Positions 34,470 through 42,282 of a stretch of 64,000 nucleotides of DNA are shown piece by piece (the stretch's first letter is position 1; every line of letters starts with the position of its first letter). Source of the stretch: Companilactobacillus zhongbaensis. Its GTDB lineage: Bacteria > Bacillota > Bacilli > Lactobacillales > Lactobacillaceae. A program made the translations under genes and the position numbers. The notes beneath the pieces are model-generated. The model had not been told where the DNA came from, searched no databases, and was given only the letters and a program-made list of their open reading frames with translations. The stretch is from assembly GCF_003946515.1 (NCBI RefSeq), contig NZ_RHOM01000003.1:62001-126000 (forward strand). Reading direction: 5' to 3'.

Positions 34470-34506
34470 TAAAAAAATAAAAGGACACACTAAAAGAAGT
34501 GTGACC
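34470..34506 (-). terminator. Internal terminator between pdu and corrinoid genes
   Basis: On the minus strand GGTCACACT pairs with AGTGTGTCC (one T·T mismatch) around a 6-base loop, followed by TTTTATTTTTTT. It would partly end transcription after pduU. No promoter is evident before ecfT, so read-through likely sets the level of the downstream uptake and assembly genes. Confidence 0.75.
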
Positions 34507-34514
34507 ATTTTATC

Positions 34515-34865
34515 CTATGATTTTGTTATTTCAGGGATATCAAACCCTAGTTTCTGATGCAAAGCATCGATACCTTTTCGCAAGGCAGATTCTACAGCGC
34601 TGACATCCCCTGTTAAAACAACCGAACCACTAAAACGGTCGATAAAAGCAATTTTAACATCACCTGATTTACTGGCAACATCGGAGATGATCGCAGCTGC
34701 TTCAGGAGGCGTTATAGTAATTATACCAATAGAAATATTCGTTTCATCTATCCCAATACTTCTTAATATTTTCGTATTTGGCATAGCGATCACGTGTGCA
34801 AGCGTAATTTGCTTTCCTGGTACTGATTCTTGTATAACTCTTCTCAATCCGTTTTGTTCTGTCAT
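34515..34865 (-). CDS. pduU: Bacterial microcompartment shell protein PduU
   Basis: A 116-residue BMC-domain protein of the circularly permuted PduU/EutS type: the N-terminal RVIQESVPGKQITLAHVIA forms the small barrel plug, followed by IGIITITPPEAAAIISDVASKSGDVKIAFIDRFSGSVVLTGD. It forms hexamers in the shell. The start was set at MTEQNGL because AGGA is well spaced from it but too close to the earlier ATG. It is the last gene before the internal terminator. A second homologue lies at 49186-49539. Confidence 0.92.
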   Translation of the reverse strand: MTEQNGLRRVIQESVPGKQITLAHVIAMPNTKILRSIGIDETNISIGIITITPPEAAAIISDVASKSGDVKIAFIDRFSGSVVLTGDVSAVESALRKGIDALHQKLGFDIPEITKS

Positions 34866-34879
34866 TTTATTCATCCTAG

Positions 34880-36055
34880 CTAAACTAATCTAAATACATC
34901 ACGAGCGATAACGATTTCTTCATCAGTTGGGATAACAGCAATATTGACTTTACTATCATCAGCACTGATCACGATCTCACTAGTCTCGTTACGACTGTCG
35001 TCAATTTCAGCTCCTAGGTAGTGGAAGTTGTCCATGACGGCTTTTCTAATGTTCGCATCGTGTTCACCAACTCCAGCTGTGAAGACGATCGTATCGACGC
35101 CATCCAATTCGGCAATATAAGAACCGATAACCATTTGAATACGGTGAACGTAGGCTTTAATGGCTAACTCAGCTCGAGCATTGCCCTCTCTGGCTGCTTT
35201 TTCAACGTCACGAACATCACTGGATACACCGGAAATTCCGAGTAAACCGGATTTCTTGTTGAGGAGATCTTTGATATCTTCAGCGTCTAGATCTTCATTT
35301 TCCTGAAGGAATGGGATAATTTGTGGATCTAGATCACCTGAACGAGTACCCATGATCAAACCTGCAAGCGGTGTGAATCCCATGGAATTGTCGATTGTCT
35401 TCCCGTCTTTGATGGCGGAAATACTAGCGCCGTTTCCAAGGTGGCAACTAATGATCTTCGAATCCGCATTAGGGAACAAGTCTTGAACTCGTTCCGAAAT
35501 ATAAAGATGACTAGGACCATGGAAACCGAAACGCTTGATTCCATATTTCTTGTAATATTCGTAAGGTATAGCATAAAGACCATTTTCTGGAGGGATAGTC
35601 GAATTAAAGGCGGTATCAAAAACTGCTACTTGAGGGGTCTTAGGCAAAATCTTATCGAAGGCTTTAATGCCTAATAAGTTGACCGGATTGTGTAATGGTG
35701 ACAAAGCAGAGAGCTTATCGATGGTTTTCTCTACGTCGTCATTAACGATGACGGACTTTTCATACTTTTCGCCACCATTGGAAATTCGGTGCCCAACACC
35801 TTTGATCTCATCAAGATCAGCAACAATCTTGTTGTCGACCAAACCATTAATAACTAATTGAACAGCCTTATTGTGATCTGGGACATCTAATTCTTGATGT
35901 TTCTTTTGATCACCAAAAGCAATATCAAAGACAGCATCGGAAAAACCGATTCGATAGACTTGGCCTTTGGCAATCAAGTTTTCCTCGGGCATTTCGAACA
36001 ATTTAAATTTTAAAGATGAACTCCCAGAATTTATTGCTAAAATTTTTGATACCAT
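34880..36055 (-). CDS. ackA: Acetate/propionate kinase (PduW role)
   Basis: A 391-residue ASKHA-fold kinase. The N-terminal phosphate motif ILAINSGSSSLKFKLFEM, FDTAFNSTIP, the GFHGPSHLYI histidine region, GNGASISAIKDGKTIDNSMGFTPLAG and TAGVGEHDANIR are all present. It converts acyl phosphate plus ADP to acid plus ATP, the energy-yielding end of the PduP-PduL branch. Gene order gives it the PduW role, though it may act on acetyl phosphate in general. Start at 36055 (MVSKILA) behind a GGATGGG stretch. Confidence 0.93.
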   Translation of the reverse strand: MVSKILAINSGSSSLKFKLFEMPEENLIAKGQVYRIGFSDAVFDIAFGDQKKHQELDVPDHNKAVQLVINGLVDNKIVADLDEIKGVGHRISNGGEKYEKSVIVNDDVEKTIDKLSALSPLHNPVNLLGIKAFDKILPKTPQVAVFDTAFNSTIPPENGLYAIPYEYYKKYGIKRFGFHGPSHLYISERVQDLFPNADSKIISCHLGNGASISAIKDGKTIDNSMGFTPLAGLIMGTRSGDLDPQIIPFLQENEDLDAEDIKDLLNKKSGLLGISGVSSDVRDVEKAAREGNARAELAIKAYVHRIQMVIGSYIAELDGVDTIVFTAGVGEHDANIRKAVMDNFHYLGAEIDDSRNETSEIVISADDSKVNIAVIPTDEEIVIARDVFRLV

Positions 36056-36083
36056 AATCACCCATCCACTTCTAAATATTTAA

Positions 36084-37211
36084 CTAACCAATAACTTTTT
36101 CATAAACAGCACGAAGATCATCATCGCTAGGTACAACAGGGTTACCTGGGAAGGTAGCATCCTTTTTAGCGTATTCGATCACACGGTCTGTTTCTTTGAC
36201 TGCTTCATTACGATCAACACCAAAGGCACGCAATGATTTTGGACAATTCATTTCTTGCATCATTTGGTGGATCGTTCTTTCGATCTTACGAACAGCCACT
36301 TTGTCGCCAACTGATTTGCCAACTAAGCCACATTTGCGTGCGGCAGCAGCGTATTTCTTCAAAGCAACTTCGTCATGCTCAGCGTTGTATTCAACGACAT
36401 AAGGTAATGTCATCGCACAAGCTAACCCATGTGGCATGTGGAAAATTGCTCCAAGTTGATGCGCAATCGCGTGACAAAATCCAAGACCAGCGGCATTAAA
36501 GGCCATACCAGCAGCTGTGGAAGCTTCGTGGACTGTCTTTCTTAGTTCATAATTTTGAGGCTGCTTCATGACAACTTCGACTAGATCGTCAAAGATGACA
36601 CTCATAGCTTTTTCAGAAAATGCTTCTGTAAACAAATTACTATCTTTAGCAACTAATGATTCTAAGGCGTGAGTCAAAACGTCCAAGCCTGAAAAAGCCG
36701 AGACAGAGGCTGGCGCACTCATTACTAACTCAGGGAAAAGAATCGAGATGTCAGGTGTTAAGTAATCATCCATAATTGGAAACTTAACGTTGTTCTTATC
36801 GTCAGTAATTACCGCTGTATTAGTAACTTCTGAACCTGTACCACTAGTTGTTGGGATACCGATGAAACATGCAACTTTAGTGTTGGCTACTTTTTCACCG
36901 AAGAAACGAATTGCTTTAGCTGTATCGATGGCTGAACCACCACCGACTGCGATCATGATCGTAGGCTTAACTTTTTCAAATACTTGCACACCAGCAATAA
37001 TGTTGGTTAGTGGAGGATTTGGCTTAACATCTGAAAAGACCTCGACATGATTATTGGCATGAACGTGACTTCTGATTTTGTTCAACTCATCGCTACCATC
37101 AAGAAATGGATCACAAACCATAAGGATTGTTTGATCTTTAATGGCATCGAGTGTGTCGAGACTGTCCTTACCAGAAATAATATGTGGTTTTAAACTAAAA
37201 TCTACTACCAT
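36084..37211 (-). CDS. pduQ: 1-Propanol / 1,3-propanediol dehydrogenase PduQ (iron type)
   Basis: A 375-residue group III, iron-dependent alcohol dehydrogenase. NAD-binding AVGGGSAIDTAKAIR (residues ~90-105), PTTSGTGSEVTNTAVI, and metal-binding histidines in FCHAIAHQLGAIFHMPHGLA are intact. It reduces propionaldehyde to propanol, or 3-hydroxypropionaldehyde to 1,3-propanediol, recycling NAD+ for PduP. No clear encapsulation helix is seen at its N-terminus. It lies between pduP and ackA. Confidence 0.93.
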   Translation of the reverse strand: MVVDFSLKPHIISGKDSLDTLDAIKDQTILMVCDPFLDGSDELNKIRSHVHANNHVEVFSDVKPNPPLTNIIAGVQVFEKVKPTIMIAVGGGSAIDTAKAIRFFGEKVANTKVACFIGIPTTSGTGSEVTNTAVITDDKNNVKFPIMDDYLTPDISILFPELVMSAPASVSAFSGLDVLTHALESLVAKDSNLFTEAFSEKAMSVIFDDLVEVVMKQPQNYELRKTVHEASTAAGMAFNAAGLGFCHAIAHQLGAIFHMPHGLACAMTLPYVVEYNAEHDEVALKKYAAAARKCGLVGKSVGDKVAVRKIERTIHQMMQEMNCPKSLRAFGVDRNEAVKETDRVIEYAKKDATFPGNPVVPSDDDLRAVYEKVIG

Positions 37212-37227
37212 TATTTACACTTCCTTA

Positions 37228-38646
37228 TTATTTGTTCCAAGTCTTCAATGAGAATCCTTGTGGTGAATTTAATCTACGACGACGAGTGAATGACTTAGCT
37301 GTCGTTGTACCTTCACCAGTTGGTGTAGCAATTGTTAGAGCTGAAGCACCAGTGAATCCAACACCTGTTCCGGCATATGTAGGACCGTTAACAACGAAAA
37401 TTGAAGTATTCATACGGTGAGCGGCTTTGTTAATGTGGATCAAGTTGTTTGAGTGAATTGATGCTGTATGGTGGTTTCCACCTTCAACGTAAACAGCAGT
37501 CTTCAAAGTACTATCAAAGTCAGGACAGCAAACAACTGGAATAATTGGCATTAACATTTCTGTTAATGTGAATGGATGATCTTTGTCAGCTTCCAAAATG
37601 ATGATCTTAGGATCGCCTGTATATGAGATGTGAGCTTCATCAAGAATGAAAGTAGCATCTTTACCGACAAACTTACGGTTAGGTGTACCATTCTTGTTGA
37701 TTGTCAAATCGATCATATGGTCGATGTCAGCTTTGTTAGTAACCATGAAGGCACCTTCAGCTTCCATCTTTTGGATCAATTCATCTTTAACAGCTTTTTC
37801 TACAACAACTTCTTTTTCAGCGGTACATAAAATATCGTTATCAAAAGCAGCTGAGTCAACGATGTTGTGAGCAGCTAAATCAATATCAGCTGTAGCATCA
37901 ACGATTGCAGGAGGGTTACCAGCACCAGCACCGATAGCCTTCTTACCACTTGTCATGGCCTGATGAACTACGGCTGGTCCACCAGTAACTGACAAGGCAG
38001 CGATATCAGGATGTTTCATCATTCTTTGAACAGCTTCGATTGAAGGTTCATTGATACCAGTAACTAAGTTCTTAAGACCAGTTGCTTGGTAAACGAATTC
38101 GTTCAATTTTTCGATTGTCCAACGAGTGATGTTCTTTGCACCTGGGTGAGCACCGAAGTATACGGTGTTACCACCAGCAAGCATCATAATAGCGTTAGCA
38201 ATAACAGTTTCTGAAGGGTTAGTACTGGGACCAACAGCACCAATAACACCATAAGGTGCATATTCGTACATGATCAAACCACCATCACCTGTTTCAGCTT
38301 CTGGTTGTAAGATTTCTGGTCCTGGTGTGTTGTACAAAGCATTGTTCAACTTAGCGATCTTTGCATCAACAGTACCCATGCCTGTTTCTTCTTTGATTTG
38401 TTTTGCCATCCATTCGATATATGGCTTGAAACCTGTCTTGATCGCATCGATAACTTTGTTTCTAGTTTCGATCGATGCATCAATAAATGTATCCTCAGCT
38501 GCTTTTGCAGCTGCAATAGCATCGTCAACATTATCAAAAATACCATTCTCGCCCGAATCAGTAGATCCTAAACTTGAACTACCATTTGATGCATTTTGTA
38601 ATTCTTCGCTAAGGATGCTTCTAATTTTTTCTTCTAAATTGTCCAT
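37228..38646 (-). CDS. pduP: CoA-acylating propionaldehyde dehydrogenase PduP
   Basis: A 472-residue aldehyde dehydrogenase that turns the aldehyde into acyl-CoA with NAD+. The catalytic Cys274 is in DNDILCTAEKEVVVE. The first 18 residues (DNLEEKIRSILSEELQNA) form an amphipathic helix, the known encapsulation peptide that directs PduP into the shell, followed by a Ser/Gly-rich linker. The gene start overlaps the stop of the GlcG-like gene by one base. Confidence 0.95.
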   Translation of the reverse strand: MDNLEEKIRSILSEELQNASNGSSSLGSTDSGENGIFDNVDDAIAAAKAAEDTFIDASIETRNKVIDAIKTGFKPYIEWMAKQIKEETGMGTVDAKIAKLNNALYNTPGPEILQPEAETGDGGLIMYEYAPYGVIGAVGPSTNPSETVIANAIMMLAGGNTVYFGAHPGAKNITRWTIEKLNEFVYQATGLKNLVTGINEPSIEAVQRMMKHPDIAALSVTGGPAVVHQAMTSGKKAIGAGAGNPPAIVDATADIDLAAHNIVDSAAFDNDILCTAEKEVVVEKAVKDELIQKMEAEGAFMVTNKADIDHMIDLTINKNGTPNRKFVGKDATFILDEAHISYTGDPKIIILEADKDHPFTLTEMLMPIIPVVCCPDFDSTLKTAVYVEGGNHHTASIHSNNLIHINKAAHRMNTSIFVVNGPTYAGTGVGFTGASALTIATPTGEGTTTAKSFTRRRRLNSPQGFSLKTWNK

Positions 38647-39119
38647 TATTTAAGTCCTTCCTTAATGTAGTTGACGATTGCAAGACTGACTGCTTGGTCT
38701 TCTTCAACAGCACCGCCACTTACTCCTACAGATCCAACAATTTGATTGTTTACGATAATAGGATTGCCACCAGCAAATGATGCTAGCTTGCCGTCCAACA
38801 TGCCTCCCATTTGATACAATGGAGCACCTGGTTGGATCTGGTCGCTAATGTCTTTCGTTGGCATTTTCATGGCTACAGCTGACCATGCCTTTTTTGGAGC
38901 AAGTTCTAGGCTGACCATGTTTGCGTTTGGCATATGATAAGTCAAAATTGGTTGAGCATATGCATCAGTGATACACATTGTGACCCCAACGTTGATCTCA
39001 TTAGCCTTTTTTTCACCGGCATCTAAAGCCTTTTGAAGATTTTGTCTGCTAAAGGCTGAAGTGCCATCAGAGCATTTAATTGCACTTTGTACGTTTACAA
39101 AAAGATTTTCTGGTGTCAT
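38646..39119 (-). CDS. GlcG/HbpS domain protein (PduO C-terminal-like)
   Basis: A 157-residue protein of the GlcG/HbpS (DUF336) family: ALDAGEKKANEINVGVTMCITDAYAQPILTYHM near residue 30 and GGNPIIVNNQIVGSVGVSGGAVEEDQAVS near the C-terminus. In Salmonella this domain is the C-terminal half of PduO and binds haem or cobalamin. Here it is a separate gene three bases downstream of the adenosyltransferase gene, so the two-domain PduO is split. A cofactor-related role is inferred. Confidence 0.88.
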   Translation of the reverse strand: MTPENLFVNVQSAIKCSDGTSAFSRQNLQKALDAGEKKANEINVGVTMCITDAYAQPILTYHMPNANMVSLELAPKKAWSAVAMKMPTKDISDQIQPGAPLYQMGGMLDGKLASFAGGNPIIVNNQIVGSVGVSGGAVEEDQAVSLAIVNYIKEGLK

Positions 39120-39121
39120 CG

Positions 39122-39694
39122 TTAATTCACTTCTTTCTTATACTTTTCAAGAACTTTATCAACTAAGCCTTCTAGCTGGTCGACATAATCTTCGTCTCTG
39201 GCCAAGATGTATAGAAAATCTGACAGACGGTTGACGTATTTCATCAAGTCAGGCCGGACTTTCGTATCATCGTTTAGATGATCTACTAAGCGCTCAGCTC
39301 TCCGACAAACGGAACGACACAAATGCAAGTGTGCACCGGCTACGCTACGTCCAGGTAAAATAAACTCGTGAAGCACTGGCAATTTTGCTGTGTATTCGTC
39401 GATCACATTCTCTAGAAGTTTTGTATCATCAGGTCCGATGCTCTTGCTATTTTTGTAAAAATTAGCAGTATCAACATTGGCTAATTCTCCTGCAACGATA
39501 AACAGATTGTTTTGAATCGTATCGAGGATCTCGACGTTTTTCGGATCTTTACAAAACTTTTGAGCAACACTAATCTGACTATTCAATTCATCGATCGAGC
39601 CATACGTCTCGACTCGCAATGAATATTTTTTGACACGTGTGCCGTCGTACAGAGAAGTTTTACCTTTGTCACCTTTTTTTGTATAAATTCCCAT
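39122..39694 (-). CDS. pduO: ATP:cob(I)alamin adenosyltransferase PduO, copy 2
   Basis: A 190-residue adenosyltransferase. TKKGDKGKTSLYDG, RVETYGSIDELNSQ and the C-terminal RSVCRRAERLVDHL...YVNRLSDFLYILARDED are diagnostic. Within the shell operon it regenerates coenzyme B12 for the diol dehydratase. It differs clearly in sequence from the copy at 21121-21690, so it is not a recent duplicate. It lies between pduN and the GlcG-like gene. Confidence 0.94.
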   Translation of the reverse strand: MGIYTKKGDKGKTSLYDGTRVKKYSLRVETYGSIDELNSQISVAQKFCKDPKNVEILDTIQNNLFIVAGELANVDTANFYKNSKSIGPDDTKLLENVIDEYTAKLPVLHEFILPGRSVAGAHLHLCRSVCRRAERLVDHLNDDTKVRPDLMKYVNRLSDFLYILARDEDYVDQLEGLVDKVLEKYKKEVN

Positions 39695-39705
39695 GATTAA
39701 TTCCT

Positions 39706-39981
39706 CTACTTATCAAACCTATCGATTATTCCGACAATTGCGGAATCACTAGCCTCGTTTTTAACTGGACCATTCTTCGTATCTGAGATACGTGCAGCTG
39801 CACCTCTTACTAAGAGAACAGTTTCTCCGATACCTGCTCCAACAGTGTCGATCGACACCTCTTCGCAACGTACTGGATTTTTGGAACTGTCGATCGGTTG
39901 AACGATCATTAATTTTTTGCCGACCAATGAATGGGCTTTTTGAGTAGATACAACACTACCAACCACAACTCCCATGTACAT
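39706..39981 (-). CDS. pduN: Microcompartment vertex protein PduN
   Basis: A 91-residue EutN/CcmL pentamer protein that closes shell vertices. MGVVVGSVVSTQKAHSLVGKKLMIVQPID is the family start, followed by VDTVGAGIGETVLLVRGAAAR. The ATG at 39981 has AAAGGA nine bases upstream; a TTG three codons earlier is too close to it. It overlaps pduM by 26 bp. Confidence 0.92.
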   Translation of the reverse strand: MYMGVVVGSVVSTQKAHSLVGKKLMIVQPIDSSKNPVRCEEVSIDTVGAGIGETVLLVRGAAARISDTKNGPVKNEASDSAIVGIIDRFDK

Positions 39982-40471
39982 TTTCTTCAATCCTTTCCAC
40001 TGTCTCTATTTTTCTAGAATATAGTTCTTCTTTGGCATAATCCGTGATCAATTGAGCATTGCTCTTCAATAAATAACTACCCTTTTCCAAAAACATTACG
40101 TCATTGCGAGTAATAGCTTTTCTATCGATTGCGTTGATCGATCGACCATCCTTACTAGTGAAAGTAAATGGCGTCCGGACTACCAAATTCCAAGGTAACA
40201 ACTGCAGATCTGAAAATCCGAGTTTTAATTCGAACTTCTCGTCGTAGCTCAAACCTTTTTGGATCCAATCGACCCATGGATTTTCTGTCTTGAATCCGTT
40301 TAAATCACGGATCAATGACAGATCCATCGACGATATTACGACTGATTTATTTTCTAAAAAAACTTTTTCATCCGGGACATTGCCCCGACTTTCAACCTTA
40401 AAAGTGTTATGCGATCTAGTTTCAATGACTTGCATCACTGCATTGATCAATTTGTCTTGATCAGTATTCAT
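39956..40471 (-). CDS. pduM: Microcompartment protein PduM
   Basis: A 171-residue protein matching the PduM pattern in length, position (between pduL and pduN) and motifs such as VVISSMDLSLIRDL and LLPWNLVVRTPFTFTSKDG. PduM is required for correct shell assembly, but its biochemical action is not established. Sequence conservation in this family is low, so gene order carries part of the call. Confidence 0.82.
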   Translation of the reverse strand: MNTDQDKLINAVMQVIETRSHNTFKVESRGNVPDEKVFLENKSVVISSMDLSLIRDLNGFKTENPWVDWIQKGLSYDEKFELKLGFSDLQLLPWNLVVRTPFTFTSKDGRSINAIDRKAITRNDVMFLEKGSYLLKSNAQLITDYAKEELYSRKIETVERIEENVHGSCGW

Positions 40472-40497
40472 CTAGGTCACCACCCTTTCCATAAGGT

Positions 40498-41145
40498 CTA
40501 TTTATTATCATCATCTTGGATGATGTATGCTTTGGTATCGCTTTGAACGTTCGCTGCATTTGCTTCATCAGTATCGATGTGCATTTCTGTTACGAAGTCT
40601 TCACGAGGTCTAGCAATCACGTCACCATAAATTGTGCAACGATCTTTTGACTGGATCTTGACCTTAACGGTGTCACCGTATTTAACGCCATATTTTTCAG
40701 CATCAGCTAAGCTCATGTGAATGTGACGTTTAGCAGCGATAACTCCTTGGACCTTGATCTCAGCATTATCAGATTTAACTGTTAGTGATGGTGTGCCATC
40801 TAAGTTACCTGACAAACGAATAGGAGCATCAATATCTAATTGACGAGCTTCTGTTCTTGAAATCTCGATTTGTGAGTGACTTCTAGCAGGTCCCAAAAGT
40901 CTTACGTGTGGGATCTGGAAGCCGTTAGGGCCAACCAAAGTTACGGTTTGCTTAGCAGCAAAGTCGGCAGGTTGTTTCAATTGACGATACAATTCAAACT
41001 TTTGACCTGGGAACAATGTTGCAAAGTCTTCTTCTGATAAATGAATGTGGTGGTTTGAAACACCGATATCGATGGCACCATCATCATTATTTAATTCTTC
41101 GCTAATGATTCGACGAATCATTGTGCGTAGTTGTTCGTCATTCAT
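40498..41145 (-). CDS. pduL: Phosphate propanoyltransferase PduL
   Basis: A 215-residue phosphotransacylase that exchanges CoA for phosphate on propionyl-CoA. The two repeated halves each have a zinc-binding His motif: VSNHHIHLSEEDF (around residue 30) and AAKRHIHMSLADAEKYG (around residue 135). The N-terminal ~18 residues (DEQLRTMIRRIISEELNN) form an encapsulation-type amphipathic helix. It supplies acyl phosphate to the kinase at 34880-36055. Confidence 0.95.
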   Translation of the reverse strand: MNDEQLRTMIRRIISEELNNDDGAIDIGVSNHHIHLSEEDFATLFPGQKFELYRQLKQPADFAAKQTVTLVGPNGFQIPHVRLLGPARSHSQIEISRTEARQLDIDAPIRLSGNLDGTPSLTVKSDNAEIKVQGVIAAKRHIHMSLADAEKYGVKYGDTVKVKIQSKDRCTIYGDVIARPREDFVTEMHIDTDEANAANVQSDTKAYIIQDDDNK

Positions 41146-41174
41146 TCTGGTTCCTCCACTCTAGTAATTACAGA

Positions 41175-41450
41175 TTATTTGTTGTTTGGTAAGATTTTTT
41201 CAACATCTGCGTGTGGACGAGGGATTACGTAGCTTGATACCACTTCTCCAACTTCTTCAGCTGATGAAGTACCTGCATCAACGGCAGCTTTAACGGCACC
41301 AACATCACCACGGACGATAACTGTTACTAATCCTGAACCGATTTTTTCGTAACCTTCGAGAGATACGTTAGCAGCCTTAACCATTGCATCGGCAGCTTCG
41401 ATAGCACCTACTAAACCTTTTGTTTCGATCATTCCTAATGCGTTATTCAT
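41175..41450 (-). CDS. pduJ: Microcompartment shell protein PduJ (BMC-H)
   Basis: A 91-residue single BMC-domain hexamer protein: [59 protein letters not shown]. It is nearly identical in pattern to PduA (47948-48235), the other main facet protein. The start at 41450 was chosen because GGAGG precedes it; the frame extends upstream without a site. Confidence 0.95.
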   Translation of the reverse strand: MNNALGMIETKGLVGAIEAADAMVKAANVSLEGYEKIGSGLVTVIVRGDVGAVKAAVDAGTSSAEEVGEVVSSYVIPRPHADVEKILPNNK

Positions 41451-41467
41451 AATTGTTTCCTCCAAGT

Positions 41468-41914
41468 TTATTTTTTCTTGTTGTTGTTGCTATTGTTCTT
41501 GGTATTTCTTGTGCTTCTTGTACGTCTTGTAGTTGATTTCGTGTTTGAATTTGTTTGACTAGGTTTTGCAGATTCTGTCTTGTCCGTATCTGCTTTTTCT
41601 TCAGTATCGTTTTCCGTTTCTGGAGCAACTGGTGCACCAGATTTGGCATAACTGAACTCGGCAAGATCACCGGCAGGTCTAGCAATAACTCTCGATGAAA
41701 CAAATTTACCCACTTTTTCAGCTGAATCTTGGCCTGCTGCCACACTGGCATTTACAGCACCAACATCACCTGTGACATAAACTGTCATCCAACCATCGCC
41801 ACGAGCACGTTCAACTTTTTCAATTTGAACGTCGGCCGTTTTGACCATTGAATCAGCAATATAAACGGCTGTTGAATAACCAACAACTTCGACTAATCCA
41901 AGGGATTCACTCAT
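41468..41914 (-). CDS. pduK: Microcompartment shell protein PduK (BMC-H with C-terminal tail)
   Basis: A 148-residue protein with an N-terminal BMC domain ([20 protein letters not shown] ... [19 protein letters not shown] ... VIARPAGDL, residues 1-~90) and a ~55-residue tail rich in Glu/Asp/Lys, then Asn/Thr/Arg/Lys. PduK proteins elsewhere carry C-terminal extensions, some with cysteines for an iron-sulphur site; this tail has none. The tail's low complexity and basic end could contact cytosolic partners or nucleic acid, which is speculative. Confidence 0.9.
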   Translation of the reverse strand: MSESLGLVEVVGYSTAVYIADSMVKTADVQIEKVERARGDGWMTVYVTGDVGAVNASVAAGQDSAEKVGKFVSSRVIARPAGDLAEFSYAKSGAPVAPETENDTEEKADTDKTESAKPSQTNSNTKSTTRRTRSTRNTKNNSNNNKKK

Positions 41915-41916
41915 TT

Positions 41917-42282
41917 TTATTCACCCTTTTCTTTAATGTCTTTGAATGGGACGCCTTTAACTAAGCGTGCGGCATTAGTACCTAAATGATTAATATCTTC
42001 TTGATCTGAAATACTTACTTTAAAAAGTGGTTCATCTTTAGGAAGATTCTTTTGGTGTAAGTATGCGAAGTTTTCGTCATAAGCTAAGCCAACTCCTAGT
42101 TGGGAGGCTAATGCAGCTTGGTAAGCTTTTTCTACTGTTGACATGTTTGATAAATTCTCGATGTCGCTATCGTTGATTTCTCGAAAAGGAATTCCTTCCT
42201 CTTCGATTCCATACAGGGCTGTTTGAAATAATCTTGAATCACTAGCTTGAGCGATAAATATTTCTGGCTTTTTAACATCCAT
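41917..42282 (-). CDS. pduH: Diol dehydratase reactivase small subunit PduH
   Basis: A 121-residue protein. PEIFIAQASDSRLFQTALYGIEEEGIPF and AYQAALASQLGVGLAYDENFAYLHQKNLP match the small subunit of diol/glycerol dehydratase reactivase, which resembles the dehydratase medium (beta) subunit. With PduG it expels damaged cobalamin from the enzyme. The ATG overlaps the pduG stop by one base. Confidence 0.93.
   Translation of the reverse strand: MDVKKPEIFIAQASDSRLFQTALYGIEEEGIPFREINDSDIENLSNMSTVEKAYQAALASQLGVGLAYDENFAYLHQKNLPKDEPLFKVSISDQEDINHLGTNAARLVKGVPFKDIKEKGE

Noticed and set aside
34454-34514. Riboswitch or promoter before the corrinoid uptake genes
   Set aside because: The gap is 61 bp and mostly terminator; there is no room for a riboswitch and no promoter pair is visible.
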